Shown here one piece after another: positions 10,701 to 20,167 of a stretch of DNA of 64,000 nucleotides. This DNA comes from Bedellia somnulentella (Eukaryota > Arthropoda > Insecta > Lepidoptera > Bedelliidae): contig OY755187.1 of the NCBI GenBank assembly GCA_963576735.1, positions 496,001-560,000 of the forward strand, given 5' to 3'. Below the pieces are notes generated by a model that saw only the letters and a list, made by a program, of their open reading frames with translations, had not been told where the DNA came from and searched no databases. Each line of letters starts with the position of its first letter. Position 1 is the first letter of the stretch. A program made the translations under genes and the position numbers.

Positions 10701-13354
10701 AAAACAAAGCTGAAAAAATAATACGATGAGATCATGAAACTCATTAAAAGCTTTATTAGTGTCAGTTGCTTCTACTACGTCATTAAAAGTTAAAGCTGAT
10801 AAGCATTCTGTAAACTTGAAAACATTTTCTTGTGAGAAATCATGGACTTTTTTGAACACCCAGTTAGGTGTATGAGATAACCCTTTCACCGTTTGAACGT
10901 CACAATAAAGAGTTTGGCACGATTCATGATCAGATAGAGCAAGAAGATGAATCCCACCCTTAGTTATAGTAGATTTCTTCCTTGTCGGTTTAATTATGTG
11001 GTTAACCATATTGAAGTTATTAAGTATTGCAATAAGTTCTTTAGATAATTTATGCTCCTTTAAAATATCAATATTCCAGTCTCCACACACAATTATATTC
11101 TTTATGGTTTTACCTTTATTGAGTTTAGTTAATATTTTTGTTAGTTTGAGTAAGAATATGGATGCATCTGAATTGGGGGTTCGATATATACAGACCACTA
11201 CAAGATTAATAAAGGGTATTTCAACGGCACAACATTCAAATTCTTTCTCGGATGCTTCTTTATTTATCCAATTTAAAGTATTATAGTTCAAGTTGTTTTT
11301 CAAAAGAATACATGTTCCACCTCTTTTTTCATTGTTTCTGCAAAATGCCGTAGCAACTTTATAATTATTCAAATGTAAATTTGTCATACAACTTTGTTTT
11401 ATAAAAGTGAGTACACTGTCCAAGCAAATCGTGGGTACTCTGAACAGCAGGTGACGATGTCACGTGATGTTCATAAGTATTGGTACCTGTACAAACCCCT
11501 TCAGGGACATACGGCGTGAACGTTTGAGTTGAGTTAATTTCATGATGGTCTCTTTTATTACTAAATCCCAGTGTTTAACCCAACAATTGTCGGTCCCCAG
11601 AGCGGGTCATGGTGCATGTCGCGGTACCCGGCGCACCAGCAGCGCCTGCTCCAGCAGATGACGGCGCCCGTACCCGCCGTACCCACTGTACCCGCGGTAC
11701 CGCCGCATCCCTCACATGCGCTGCTTGCTTTGAGAGGTGGGTTTTGCTTTACGTATTTTCGTCGTAGGAATTATACATAGATATATTTTTTACCCAACTT
11801 TCATAAATCATTGTTAACTGTTGGACGAAACGACAAAGTGATTTGTGGTCAAATTCATTTTTGTTTTAGTATTCAAAAGGGATACTTCATATTTGGTCAC
11901 ACTTAAACTTGATTTTGGCTAGAATCTAATTGTAACGAATTCAATAGGCTTTTTAAAATATGTTTTCTTATACAGTGCATGTATTTTACTATAACATATT
12001 GTTTTTTTTTTCAGAAACCGGTCATTCAAGCAGCAGTTCAGAATCCGTATCGAGTTGCTCCCCCCCGCCGCACCATCTGCCCGCCCCGCGATATACGTAA
12101 GTATATTTATTTATTTAACTACTCAATATATCTACGTATCATTAAATCCAAATATGCCTGAGTACTTTCTCTCTGGCTACCCCTTTTTAGGATTTACGGC
12201 CATGAGTTTAAGTATGTATGTATCACTAAATAGGCGGATACAACTAACTAAATATATCTTTCATCGGTATTTTGATTGAAAGTCCGTTTTCGCACAATTT
12301 TGTATTTTATTTATATGATTATTATATAGATTATTATTTGCTGTGTAGTGCCGGCTTAGAATAGCGCTACCCCGTTTCTACCGGTGGGTGTGCGTAAGAG
12401 GCGACTAACGGTATTGGGGCTTTTAAGGGATTTTTGGGCGATGCGGTTGGAGACCCATCACCAACAACCTTTATTATACCATCTTTTCCCCACTCAACTT
12501 TTCAAAAGTGGCTGAGGGATTTCTAATTCCTTGGCTCTGGCTACCCCTTCTAGGGAATTATAGCCGTGAGTATATGTATGTGTATGCGTTGTATTTTATT
12601 CTTGTTTTAACTTTGTCTGAGCCATTTTAGTGTTGATAACTAAACCAAATACGAAATTTAAGAATATAAGTAATATATTTGAAAGTTGGGAATTTGAATT
12701 AGGGAATATAACAATATAATTCAAATAAAATTTTTGGATCTAATGACAAAAGGGCTTTTACAGTGACATATATAAAATAGGGTGCAATAGAATCTATTGA
12801 ACAGTTGGCTCTTATCAAGTTTGTTCTATAGTAAAAGTTGTTTAGTATGATCCTTAACATTTTCTTTTTCCATGTTAGTTTCGTTTTGTTATAGTATGAG
12901 ATCCCGCTGCATGGATCTGTTTATTTGATGAAACTACATTTTTATGAAAGATAATTGTTAGTAGAACAGAACACAGCAGGGTTGCCTATCAGAATTTTGC
13001 CGCTATTAGATTTAATTAAATATTTTTTCTAAATTTCATCTATATGTTAGTATTGCAAATCTATGCAGCGGGATCTTAGACTATTACAACCAATACATAT
13101 TTATTTTCTTGGTAGAACATAACTTATAAACTACCATATAAATTGTACATTTTGACCAATATAAAATTAATGTTTGTTGCAGGCGCGTCCGCACGTTGTA
13201 CGCGTGCGTGGGCGAGAGCGCGGGCGAGCTGTCGTTCGAGCCCAACGAGGTGGTGACGCACGTCAGCGGGTCCGGCGAGCCGGGCTGGCTGCGCGGCGTC
13301 TTGCGGGGTCGGGCCGGCTTGCTGCCCGAGAACTACGTGGAGCCGCTGCCCTAG
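7751..13354 (+). CDS. Graf: Graf-type Rho GTPase-activating protein, C-terminal part (4 exons)
   Basis: I join exons 7751-7793, 11572-11736, 12015-12096 and 13183-13354; the phases (1, 1, 2) agree and give 153 residues plus a TAG stop. The last 56 residues form an SH3 domain that ends the protein. Its LYAC, ELSF, EPGWL and PENYVE motifs match the terminal SH3 of the GRAF/ARHGAP26-10-42 family, where BAR, PH and RhoGAP domains precede it. Members bind curved membrane and stimulate GTP hydrolysis by Rho-family GTPases in adhesion and clathrin-independent endocytosis; the SH3 binds proline-rich partners. The linker before the SH3 is rich in Pro, Ser and Gln. The catalytic exons are not visible and should lie upstream of the window or of 7.7 kb. 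ASAP-type SH3 proteins are a less likely alternative, because the GRAF-like EPGWL/PENYVE pattern and the terminal position fit better. Confidence 0.8.
7855..8103 (+). repeat. S1 copy, nearly full length
   Basis: It runs from GTGTAGTGTCTGCTTAGAA to GCCGTGAGTATATG with a TATG tail. It lies in the first visible Graf intron. Confidence 0.9.
8225..8340 (-). mobile_element. S2 SINE fragment
   Basis: Decayed S2 body in reverse: CCGAAGGGGTTAGCAGAGG, then TGGTGTTCAGAGTACCCG. See 39945-40303 for the full S2 element. Confidence 0.5.
8400..8525 (+). mobile_element. S2 SINE, left half
   Basis: It carries GTGAGGGAAAACATCGTGAG and CGGCGATAGGCCTGCCCC, then stops at a LINE A-rich tail. The right half resumes at 11407, on the other side of the LINE. 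Confidence 0.8.
8526..11406 (-). mobile_element. 5'-truncated jockey/CR1-type LINE
   Basis: About 2.9 kb on the minus strand: endonuclease, reverse transcriptase, short 3' UTR and AAATA-rich tail (8526-8555). It begins inside the endonuclease domain. It interrupts an S2 SINE within a Graf intron. Coding is broken by a one-base shift near 10110. Confidence 0.85.
8689..10152 (-). pseudogene. LINE ORF2 fragment: reverse transcriptase
   Basis: The frame contains the non-LTR RT series: EGTFPERLKLSVIKPLHKSG, YRPIALIPVLSKILEK, QYGFRKGSST, MTKAFDFVHH, PQGSILGPLLFLLYINDL, the catalytic YADDT, and the thumb region to the usual C-terminus (IYSVKDFI). The RT residues look intact. The frameshift separating it from the endonuclease means that this copy is dead. 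Confidence 0.85.
10101..11423 (-). pseudogene. LINE ORF2 fragment: AP-type endonuclease and linker
   Basis: The frame shows the endonuclease motifs RGGTCILLKNN, VVVCIYRTPN, IIVCGDWNIDI and a LLALSDHESC box with the SDH-type triad, then a linker up to the edge of the palm domain (LLKKCAKLLTVPMTHIIN). The first roughly 40 residues of the domain are missing because of 5' truncation. It stops at 10101 where the next frame takes over. Confidence 0.8.
11407..11535 (+). mobile_element. S2 SINE, right half
   Basis: It resumes with GTGAGTACACTGTCC, CGTGGGTACTCTGAACA and ends CGGCGTGAACGTTTGAG. Together with 8400-8525 it makes one S2 copy. It ends about 35 bp before the Graf exon at 11572. Confidence 0.8.
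11572..11736 (+). CDS. Graf: Graf linker exon 2
   Basis: The acceptor is CTAAATCCCAG and the donor is GTGGGT, a weak site. Starting in phase 1 it encodes VFNPTIVGPQSGSWC, a Gln-rich stretch and a run of Pro-Ala-Val repeats. The high GC contrasts with the AT-rich introns. It leaves one base that completes a GAA codon with the next exon. Confidence 0.65.
12015..12096 (+). CDS. Graf: Graf linker exon 3
   Basis: A poly-T tract ending TTTCAG precedes it and the donor is GTAAGT. In the continuing frame it encodes a serine cluster followed by PPPHHLPAPRY, and it ends in phase 2. The joined codon ACG leads directly into RVRTLYAC of the SH3 exon. Confidence 0.75.
12165..12220 (+). repeat. S1 3' fragment
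   Basis: Only the end remains: CTCTGGCTACCCC, GGATTTACGGCCATGAG and a GTATGTATG tail. Confidence 0.6.
12340..12592 (+). repeat. S1 copy, full length
   Basis: GTGTAGTGCCGGCTTAGAATAG at the start and GCCGTGAGTATATGTATGTG at the end, in the last Graf intron. 12593-13160 has no further named feature. Confidence 0.9.
13183..13354 (+). CDS. Graf: Graf terminal exon, SH3 domain
   Basis: The acceptor is TTTGTTGCAG. The exon encodes the whole SH3 fold: ALYDY-like LYAC, acidic RT-loop, the Trp of EPGWL and the PENYVE motif, then EPLP and TAG at 13352-13354. It is very GC-rich compared with the sequence on either side. Sequence resembling its last 25 bases recurs several times immediately downstream. 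Confidence 0.85.
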
Positions 13355-14050
13355 ACACTATTGGATTCGATGGAACTGTAACTAAACTTAACAATGCTGT
13401 CTGGAAACTATGTGGAGCCGCTGCCACAACTGTGGTAGATACCAAACATATTATAGCTATAGGAGCTAGAGAATGTTTTATTGAAATCGATGATACTGTA
13501 ACTATACTGGAGGCTGCTGGACAGAAACTATGTGGAGCCGCTGCCATAACTGTGGTAGATACCAAACATATTGTAGCTATAGAATGTTTTATTGAAATCG
13601 ATGATACTGTAACTATACTGGAGGCTGCTGGACAAAAACTATGTGGAACCGTTGCCGTAGATAATATGATGACTATAGGAGCTTCTATTGGATTTGATGG
13701 TACTGTAACTATACTAGGAGATGCTGTCTTGATACTATGTGGAGCTGCTGTAGATAAGAGAGCTGGAACTATTACTAGTGATATGATACCTATAGAAGAT
13801 ACAGACGCTGACCTAGACTCACTGCGCGCCGCAACTACTCAAGTGACACCTATAGGAGCTTCTATTGGATTCGATGGAACTGTAACTAAAATTAAGAATG
13901 CTGTCTGGAAACTGTGTGAAGCCGCTGCCGTAGACGATATGATAACTATAGTAGTTATAGGAGCTACAGACGCTGCTATTGATGTAATATACAATGATAC
14001 TGTAATTAAACTTCGAAATGCTGTCTGGAAAATATGTGGAGCTGCTGCCC
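13331..14050 (+). repeat. Degenerate tandem array seeded by the end of the Graf SH3 exon
   Basis: Near-copies of AACTACGTGGAGCCGCTGCC begin at about 13331 (the gene itself), 13406, 13526, 13637, 13733, 13920 and 14030. Spacing runs from 75 to 187 bases. The first four steps (75, 120, 111 and 96) are all multiples of three. A second shared segment reads GATACTGTAACT or GGAACTGTAACT. Copies diverge steadily with distance. Confidence 0.75.
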
Positions 14051-14991
14051 TAGCCTTACTAACTATAGTAACTGCCGCAGCTATCAAAAATACTGTTACT
14101 AGTGCTACGATACCTATAGTAGCTTATCTGGAGGTTCGCATAATAGTAGCTTTCGTACCTACTGATGATATTATTCCAACCAAATCTACTATAAATTTAG
14201 TAGCTACCAAAACTATATACACAGAAGCAACTAAAGTTACTGAAGATATCAAATCTATAATAAATACTAAAGCTAAACCGGCTACCTTTACTACCATAGC
14301 TAGAAGAGTATTAAAGGATATAGAAGCTACTATACATACCCCAAACATTGTCGAACAAATGACTTCTCACCACATTGAAATTGTCGAGTACGGTCGAGCT
14401 CCTAATTATGTTAAGAACGCCAAAGTTTTCAAAGCCATTCGAACTTGTATAGCCGTTAAACATTTTCGAGCCATAAAAAATAATATGAATACTGCTCAAA
14501 ATATTAATCCTTTTGATACCAATCAGACTTACAAATATACTAGAAATATTCTCGTTTTTCGAGATAGTGTAATCGAAATTGGTCAAAATGTAGTAGCAAT
14601 TACTGACCTAGTTAGAAAACGTATTAAAAATATACAAGATATCCAAAACACTGCCTCTATATTGGCTCGTAAAAGTATTGAATGTATCCAAGCTATTAAA
14701 AATGTAGTTACTCAATTTTCTGACTTTGATGTTTTAGCTTATCATATCATAGTTTCTAGAGCTATTGAATACATTGAAGCTGTTGTAAATATACGAAATA
14801 ATGCTGTAACTGTATTGGTTAAGCAAGCTGTACCAGTAATTCTAATCACTGTTGAAGCTCTATTGGCTGGTGAAGTGATTCGAGCTATTGAAGCTGTCCA
14901 ATTTGTGCGAGCTATATTAGCTGCCGTGATCGGTAGCGCCACCTACTTTGTATTAAACTATTTATGTTATCTACCTATGACTTTTATTTGA
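13355..14991 (+). CDS. Long coding-like frame behind Graf, unknown function
   Basis: I do not recognise this protein. One frame, offset from the SH3 frame, stays open from the SH3 exon to a TGA at 14989-14991, about 545 codons past the Graf stop, in AT-rich DNA. Codons start mostly with A or G, as in real genes. To about 14.1 kb it consists of degenerate repeats with the pattern GFDGTVTK...AVWKLCGAAA and EIDDTVTILEAAGQKLCGAA. The CGAA part corresponds to the bases that read NYVEPLP in the Graf frame. The rest is rich in Ile, Val, Ala and Thr with few Pro or Gly, and the end is hydrophobic (SATYFVLNYLCYL). No ATG lies near the beginning, so it would need an alternative splice phase or a frameshift. 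It may instead be a non-coding array that lacks stops. Confidence 0.35.
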
Positions 14992-15139
14992 AATATTTTT
15001 TACCTTTCAGCTATATCGTCTTCTATGACCCCTTCTTCCCTATTCATATTTTCAAAAGCACTTTCAAATCTCTGCAGATTCGAAAACTGATATTTATGGT
15101 AGATGTAGCTGGGAGAATAGGTATTTTAAACTTTAACTT

Positions 15140-15575
15140 CAGCATTCACGTATTTGTTCCCGCGGGTGTCTTAAGAGGTTAAGAGGTCACTTGGGTTTAG
15201 GGGCTTTGTTGCTGGAGTGGAGAACCATCACCAACCGTTCTTTATTCTCCCATCTTTTCTCACTCAACTTCCAAAAGTGGCTAAGGGCAGAAACTGCGTT
15301 ACGCGTGTGCGTGTCGCGGGTCGGGTCAGATTACGCTGGTCGTTTCATAGTTGAATGGGCACTGACCACTATCAGTAGACCTCACACGCCGCGTCCACGC
15401 GTGTTTAGAAGAGCAGTTTGGTCAGTGCCTAATCTGCTATGAAGCGGCCAGCGTAATCGGAACCGACTCGCGCATGCACACGCATAACGCAGTATCTGCC
15501 CTAAGGTGTTTCTAATTCTGAGGTTCTGTCTATGTCTACCCCTTCTGGGTATTGACAGCCGTCAATATATGTATG
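15140..15575 (+). repeat. Degenerate S1 copy carrying a MITE
   Basis: S1 words CGGGTGTCTTAAGAGG, GGAGAACCATCACCAAC and CAACTTCCAAAAGTGGC are followed by a 217-bp insertion and then by the S1 end (AATTCTGAGG...GACAGCCG and GTATGTA). Confidence 0.75.
15285..15501. mobile_element. PIF/Harbinger-like MITE, 217 bp, TAA target duplication
   Basis: Termini GGGCAGAAACTGCGTTACG and the complement of CGCATAACGCAGTATCTGCCC form inverted repeats that extend about 85 bp with few mismatches. TAA flanks both sides (15282-15284 and 15502-15504), as in TWA-targeting Harbinger elements. There is no coding capacity. Confidence 0.85.
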
Positions 15576-15897
15576 TATTACGCGCATATTCTCATACTTT
15601 TAGTTCTGATTTAGGTTGGCAAAAACTATCATGTCAATTATCAGTAATATTTTACAATGCACTTCCACTTTTATAATTCCTCTGCTTAATTCATTTTTCA
15701 TTAGAACTGTGTTCCCTTTCGAGCATCCAACATTATTATAGTGTCTAATAACGTTACGACGACTGCAGTCTGAAAAGGGGTTGCTATTATTTCAGGATTA
15801 ATACACAATATACTAGTTTTTGGTGTAGCAGGGAGGGGGTGACATACAGGGTCGTTGATGATAGGTTTCCTATCACTTGAAAACCTCAGTACTCTTA

Positions 15898-16480
15898 CGC
15901 CCGATTTCTGAATAGGGAATATTCATGTTTTTCTTTTTTGTCTTAAATTAATAGTTTACTATTTTATAACGTAGAAAAAAATATTACTGGGCTTCAAAAT
16001 CCTCTAGATATTTTTAAAATTGAAATTTAAAACTTTTAAAAAATTTAAGCAGTTCAAACGCCGCCATTTTACGCGCGCTATACGTGACGTCACATAACAC
16101 GTCCAGTGGGTGTTTACCTTAGTGTTTTCGACGCTTTTGAATGGAATTTCGTGTCAGATGGCGTCACATTTCGTTAAACCGATGGTGGCGCGTTTTGGAA
16201 GTTTGAATTTCGCTCCCTTATATTGCACTTTTTGAATATTATTTTAGGAGTTTAAATAATGAGTAAATTAAAAAAAAACCCTTTCATTATAATATTGCGA
16301 TAATAAGTATTCGTGAAAAAAAGTTTTAGGGCATTTAAAATTTTATGCATATTCCCCATTGAGTATTCCAGCTGAGAACAACTTAAGTATCGTTCTGTCG
16401 CATTGAATTCTAACAACTGAATGAGACAAAACGATACTTAAATCGTTTTCAGCTTGAATACTCAATTCAGAAATCGGGCG
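15898..16480. mobile_element. MITE, 583 bp, with internal hairpin
   Basis: Terminal inverted repeats CGCCCGATTTCTGAAT are flanked by TTA on both sides. Near the right end about 16355-16470 folds back on itself (GAGTATTCCAGCTGAGAAC against GTTTTCAGCTTGAATACTC). The middle carries a TGACGTCA palindrome at about 16085. No gene is present. Confidence 0.75.
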
Positions 16481-16569
16481 TTAGCCTCCTTCCTCCTTGT
16501 ACTGTTCCACGAGAAAACCTGAACCATTTTTCACAATAGTAAATAGAAAGATTTCAAATACTTCCATGA

Positions 16570-16790
16570 GGTTGTAATCTTTAAACGAGTAGCCAGAGTT
16601 TAAAGAACAAAAATAGTTCAGACACTTTCAGAAGTTAAGGTGGGAAAGATGGTAGAGTAAATAATTATAGTATAATTGTTGGGATGAATTTCCATTTGCA
16701 TCGCTCAATTATTGTTTAAAAAGCTCCGCACCGTTAGTAGCATCGTACGACACCTACGGAAAAAGAATGGGTAGTGATAAATTTCACGGT
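16570..16790 (-). repeat. Degenerate S1 copy
   Basis: GAGTAGCCAGAG, GGGAAAGATGGTA, GCATCGCTCAATTA and CACCTACGGAAAAAG remain in S1 order. Confidence 0.55.
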
Positions 16791-16817
16791 CGTATACTAT
16801 AAAATAATATTTATTTT

Positions 16818-17055
16818 TCAACCCTGATAGCTCAGTGGCAACACCACCGCTTCTCATGCAGGAGACGTGAGTTCAAACCCTGAGTCGGGCACAAACCAAT
16901 ATATCTTCTTAAGTCATATGTATGATTAATATATCAAGGTTGTGAGGGAAAACATCCTGAGGAAATGCACATGGCTGAGTTACAATTGGTTATGTGACAG
17001 TGTATTCGTACGGCAGCGACGAGACAATAAAGGGGACAGCCTTTCACTTAAATAG
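16818..17055 (+). mobile_element. S2-type tRNA-headed SINE
   Basis: The head GATAGCTCAGTGGCAACACC...GAGTTCAAACCC carries A- and B-box-like words. It is followed by the S2 body GTGAGGGAAAACATCCTGAG and CATGGCTGAGTTACAATTGG. It ends before the S2 tail. 17056-17640 has no feature I can support. Confidence 0.75.
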
Positions 17056-17645
17056 TTAAGAGTACAATTTATAATGTGTGATAACGAACCTATCTACAAG
17101 TAATGTCCATGTCCAGTTTCAGTGCAGACAAATTCAATAGAAAATTAAGCGACTCGCTGTTATGTAATACGCTGTTATGTACTCGCTGTTAATATAAGGA
17201 CTAACAAGAGCACTATTTTATCGTCACGATATCGGTTAGAGTGAGATGACAGTATACGATACTAAGTGCGTAAGAGATGGCTGCTTTATACCACGCAACA
17301 TCTAGTTAAAAGGCCGCTCGTACTAGTTATGCAGCTTTAGCACTTATTGTGATATACTTTTGTGTATTCATAATTAGTATTATATTGTTTGTATTTGTCT
17401 AAAATAAAATAAATAAATAAATGTATTTTTTACCCTCAATAGCAGTAGTTTGGAATTTGAAATAAAGATTTTGGAGGTAAAGTCTATTGTAACAGTTGTA
17501 ATGCTTTTTAAAGTTATTTTTGTACAAAATATATATCCTCTAAGACTGTTCGTATACATTCAACTTAAAGTAAACATTTTCTTTGTCCTTGAGAAATTAT
17601 CGCGTTTATATTTTTATGGCTGTAATTTAACTCAAAGTAATGCGC

Positions 17646-17722
17646 AAAGACTGCCTCCGTAGTCTCGCGGTTAAGCGCTTGGATTGAAGTACGGAGGTCT
17701 CGGGTTCGATACCCGGGGGGTG
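17646..17722 (+). repeat. tRNA-like segment
   Basis: GTAGTCTCGCGGTTAAGCGC and GGGTTCGATACCC stand at A-box/B-box spacing, but the acceptor arms do not pair well. It is probably a SINE head or pseudogene. Confidence 0.45.
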
Positions 17723-17824
17723 GTAACCTTAAAAATTTAGTTTGTAAGATTTAACCCAGTTTCGAAGGATATTGCAGGGTTAAATCACCTGATTATCCGA
17801 AAATTAAATAAATTTTGAAATTTT

Positions 17825-17950
17825 CCGACCAATCACAGCACAGCTCTTTTGAATTTCTAAAGAATTTTTCTGATTGGCCGGTTTGATTAAATTTCGACCA
17901 ATCACAGCGCATCTCTCTGATCGACTAAAGTTTGCGCGCGCTTCTAAAAC
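17825..17950. other. Repeated CCAAT words and GC-rich patch
   Basis: GACCAATCACAGC occurs twice (about 17829 and 17898) with an inverted CTGATTGGCC between them, then TTTGCGCGCGCTTC. This could be a decayed promoter or part of an old transposon. No transcript start can be assigned. Confidence 0.25.
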
Positions 17951-18224
17951 TCAAGCAGTCTATGGGCCAAAATCGAAACTTTGAAATTATGTAACAATTA
18001 ACTTAATCCAGTTACATCAGATGTCTGAATTTTGTGCACACCACGGCCGTGAACTGTACAAAACGATACCTGAACCAAATTTCTAGCTTAACTCATCGCG
18101 TCACAGGCTTCCGGGCAAGAAAGAGGCTTACAGAAATAATATATAAAGATAATTCAATAATAATTTAATTTTTCTTTTTCGGCCATGGGAGAGGCGAGGA
18201 ACTAAAAGTCATGCCCAAAATAAT

Positions 18225-18450
18225 AATAATAAAAGCATTTATTTGTCTTTCTTCAGCACATAACATGAAATAAACAATAGAAATTATAAAAGACAAAATG
18301 GTCCAGAGCTCGTTCTATCCGCAGCAAGCAGAGTAGTAGTCGTTAGTCTGCCAACCCACAATTGGCCAGCGTGGTGGACTATGGCCAAATCGCCCTATAT
18401 AGGGTAGGCTCGAGCCCCTTGGTGGGGACATATATGGGCTGTGAGGCAAT
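18225..18450 (+). mobile_element. LINE 3' fragments, including RTE-type tail
   Basis: 18225-18300 looks like an inverted LINE 3' UTR (ATAATAATAATAAAAGC, CATTTATTTGTC). 18335-18445 reads CTGCCAACCCACAATTGG, CAGCGTGGTGGACTATGG and GACATATATGGGCTGTGAG, the familiar lepidopteran RTE 3' end. Confidence 0.6.
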
Positions 18451-18549
18451 GCGCATATAAAGCTTTTAATCGCGTACCTATTTAGATTTTATGCGTTCTT
18501 TGGACTTTTCGTAAAATTACGTTCTGATTTTAAAATACACACTTTTAGT

Positions 18550-18768
18550 TAGGTCTATAAATCTAGCCAGAATCATATCAAACATCCTCAGCCACTTGGT
18601 GCTTATTTGGGGTATAGATAGTAAATAAAGGTTGCTGGTGATGGGTCTCCAGTCGCATAGACCAACAATCATTTAAAACCCTAAGTCCCTAAGTCGCCTC
18701 TTACGACGTCCGCGGGAAGCAATTGGTTAGTAATATTCTAAGCTGACACTAAACAGCTTTTAATTATT
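18550..18768 (-). repeat. S1 copy
   Basis: TCAGCCACTTGG, GGTGATGGGTCTCCAG and CGCCTCTTACGACG lead to CTAAGCTGACACTAAACAGC. 18769-19680 beyond it is AT-rich and shows nothing else. Confidence 0.75.
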
Positions 18769-19683
18769 TATTTAACGTAACAAAAACTTCGAATTGGTTC
18801 GAACAAGCGATTTGTATCCATGTTGGTGGCACAGTATGTAAGAAACAGTAATCACTTACCGCAGGTCGACTACAATCTCATTTATTGTAGTAAGATGTAG
18901 GTGGGTGTCAAAAGTTCACCCAAATCACTGTCCCGGTACTTAGAAACAATGCATTCAATATAAAACACTACTATTTTCGTTACGAAATAGTAATCACATC
19001 ACCCTATAATTTTATCAAACAGTTATTTTACGTGAGAGAAAAGTTCACAGTTCTCGTAACAAAGTCTAGTTCAGCGAAGTTATATACAGAGTTTAAACAG
19101 CAATTACATTCGTCAATTTCACATCACTCAATGTAAAGTTATTCTTAACCGACTCATAAAGTTAGAACAACGCCATGACACCTAGTTTTAATAGGCAATA
19201 TTAATTAATTTAGAATAAGTAAGTACAACCTGAAATGTGAAAGTTCGTATCACGCTAATGTTCCACTCAACTCAGTAATCCGGCTCGAACGCCCATACTT
19301 TTAGGGCAATAGGGTGTTCGATTTTACTAAAACTTCACGTTCTACCATATTTAAATTAAACTAAAAGAAATTAATAATTTAGCATAATATGTTCCACTTT
19401 TCTTTCATTAAATCAATTTTTATAACCGCTGCGTTTTGCCGCCAAAATATCTCCTTTTTTAAATCGTCCGTCATCGTCAATGGTTTTATTTCTTTATTCC
19501 AACTTACGATTCGTGCAAAAAGAACAATGCACTTTATCACTAGGCTGTATGAAAATAAAATATCTAAGAAAATAATTATAAATATTATATTTTTTTCATA
19601 CTTAGTATATTCATCCATAGTAATTTCAACTAACGTTGATGGAAACAAAGGGGTGGCAATAAGTGAGAGTAGATTCATAAATA

Positions 19684-19930
19684 CATACTTATACTCACGG
19701 CCATAAATTCCACCAAGGGGGAGCCAGAGCTTCAGAGCTAGTAACTCCTCGGCCAAATTTGGAGGTTAATAGGGGGGAAGATAGTAGAAATTAAGTATCA
19801 TTGATGATTGGTCTTCAACCGCATCGCCCAAACCCATTTAAAAAGCCCCGTAACCTTAATCGCCTTTTACGACACCCGACCCGTGGGTAGAAAGGGGTCG
19901 TGTTATTCTAAGCCGGCACTACACGGCATA
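19684..19930 (-). repeat. S1 copy, full length
   Basis: TACTCACGGCCATAAATTCC at one end and CTAAGCCGGCACTACACGGC at the other. Confidence 0.85.
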
Positions 19931-20084
19931 AATTCATACTCTCGCTTATTGCCGCTAGCATATAAAAAGTAAATTTGAACTATACATTATATAAATAAAT
20001 AACACTGTACAAAATCTAAGTGGTCAATCCTACGCAAAACAAAGTAATCTTATTATTTATTAAAATAGAAACATGGCACATGGC

Positions 20085-20167
20085 TCACATGGCTGAGTTG
20101 TACTTAGTCATGTGACAGTATATTCGTACAAAAACGGCGATAGGCCTGCCCCCTATCACGTGAGTAC
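20085..20167 (+). mobile_element. S2 SINE, left part
   Basis: CATGGCTGAGTTGTACTTAG to CCCCCTATCACGTGAGTAC; interrupted at 20168 by a DNA transposon. The rest follows at 21078. Confidence 0.75.

Noticed and set aside
13263..14942. Several minus-strand frames opposite the frame behind Graf
   Set aside because: They are interrupted and look like shadows produced by the purine-first codon pattern of the + strand frame.
19379..19756. Overlapping 105- and 125-codon frames on both strands
   Set aside because: AT-rich, hydrophobic, no splice context or family motif, and partly within an S1 copy.
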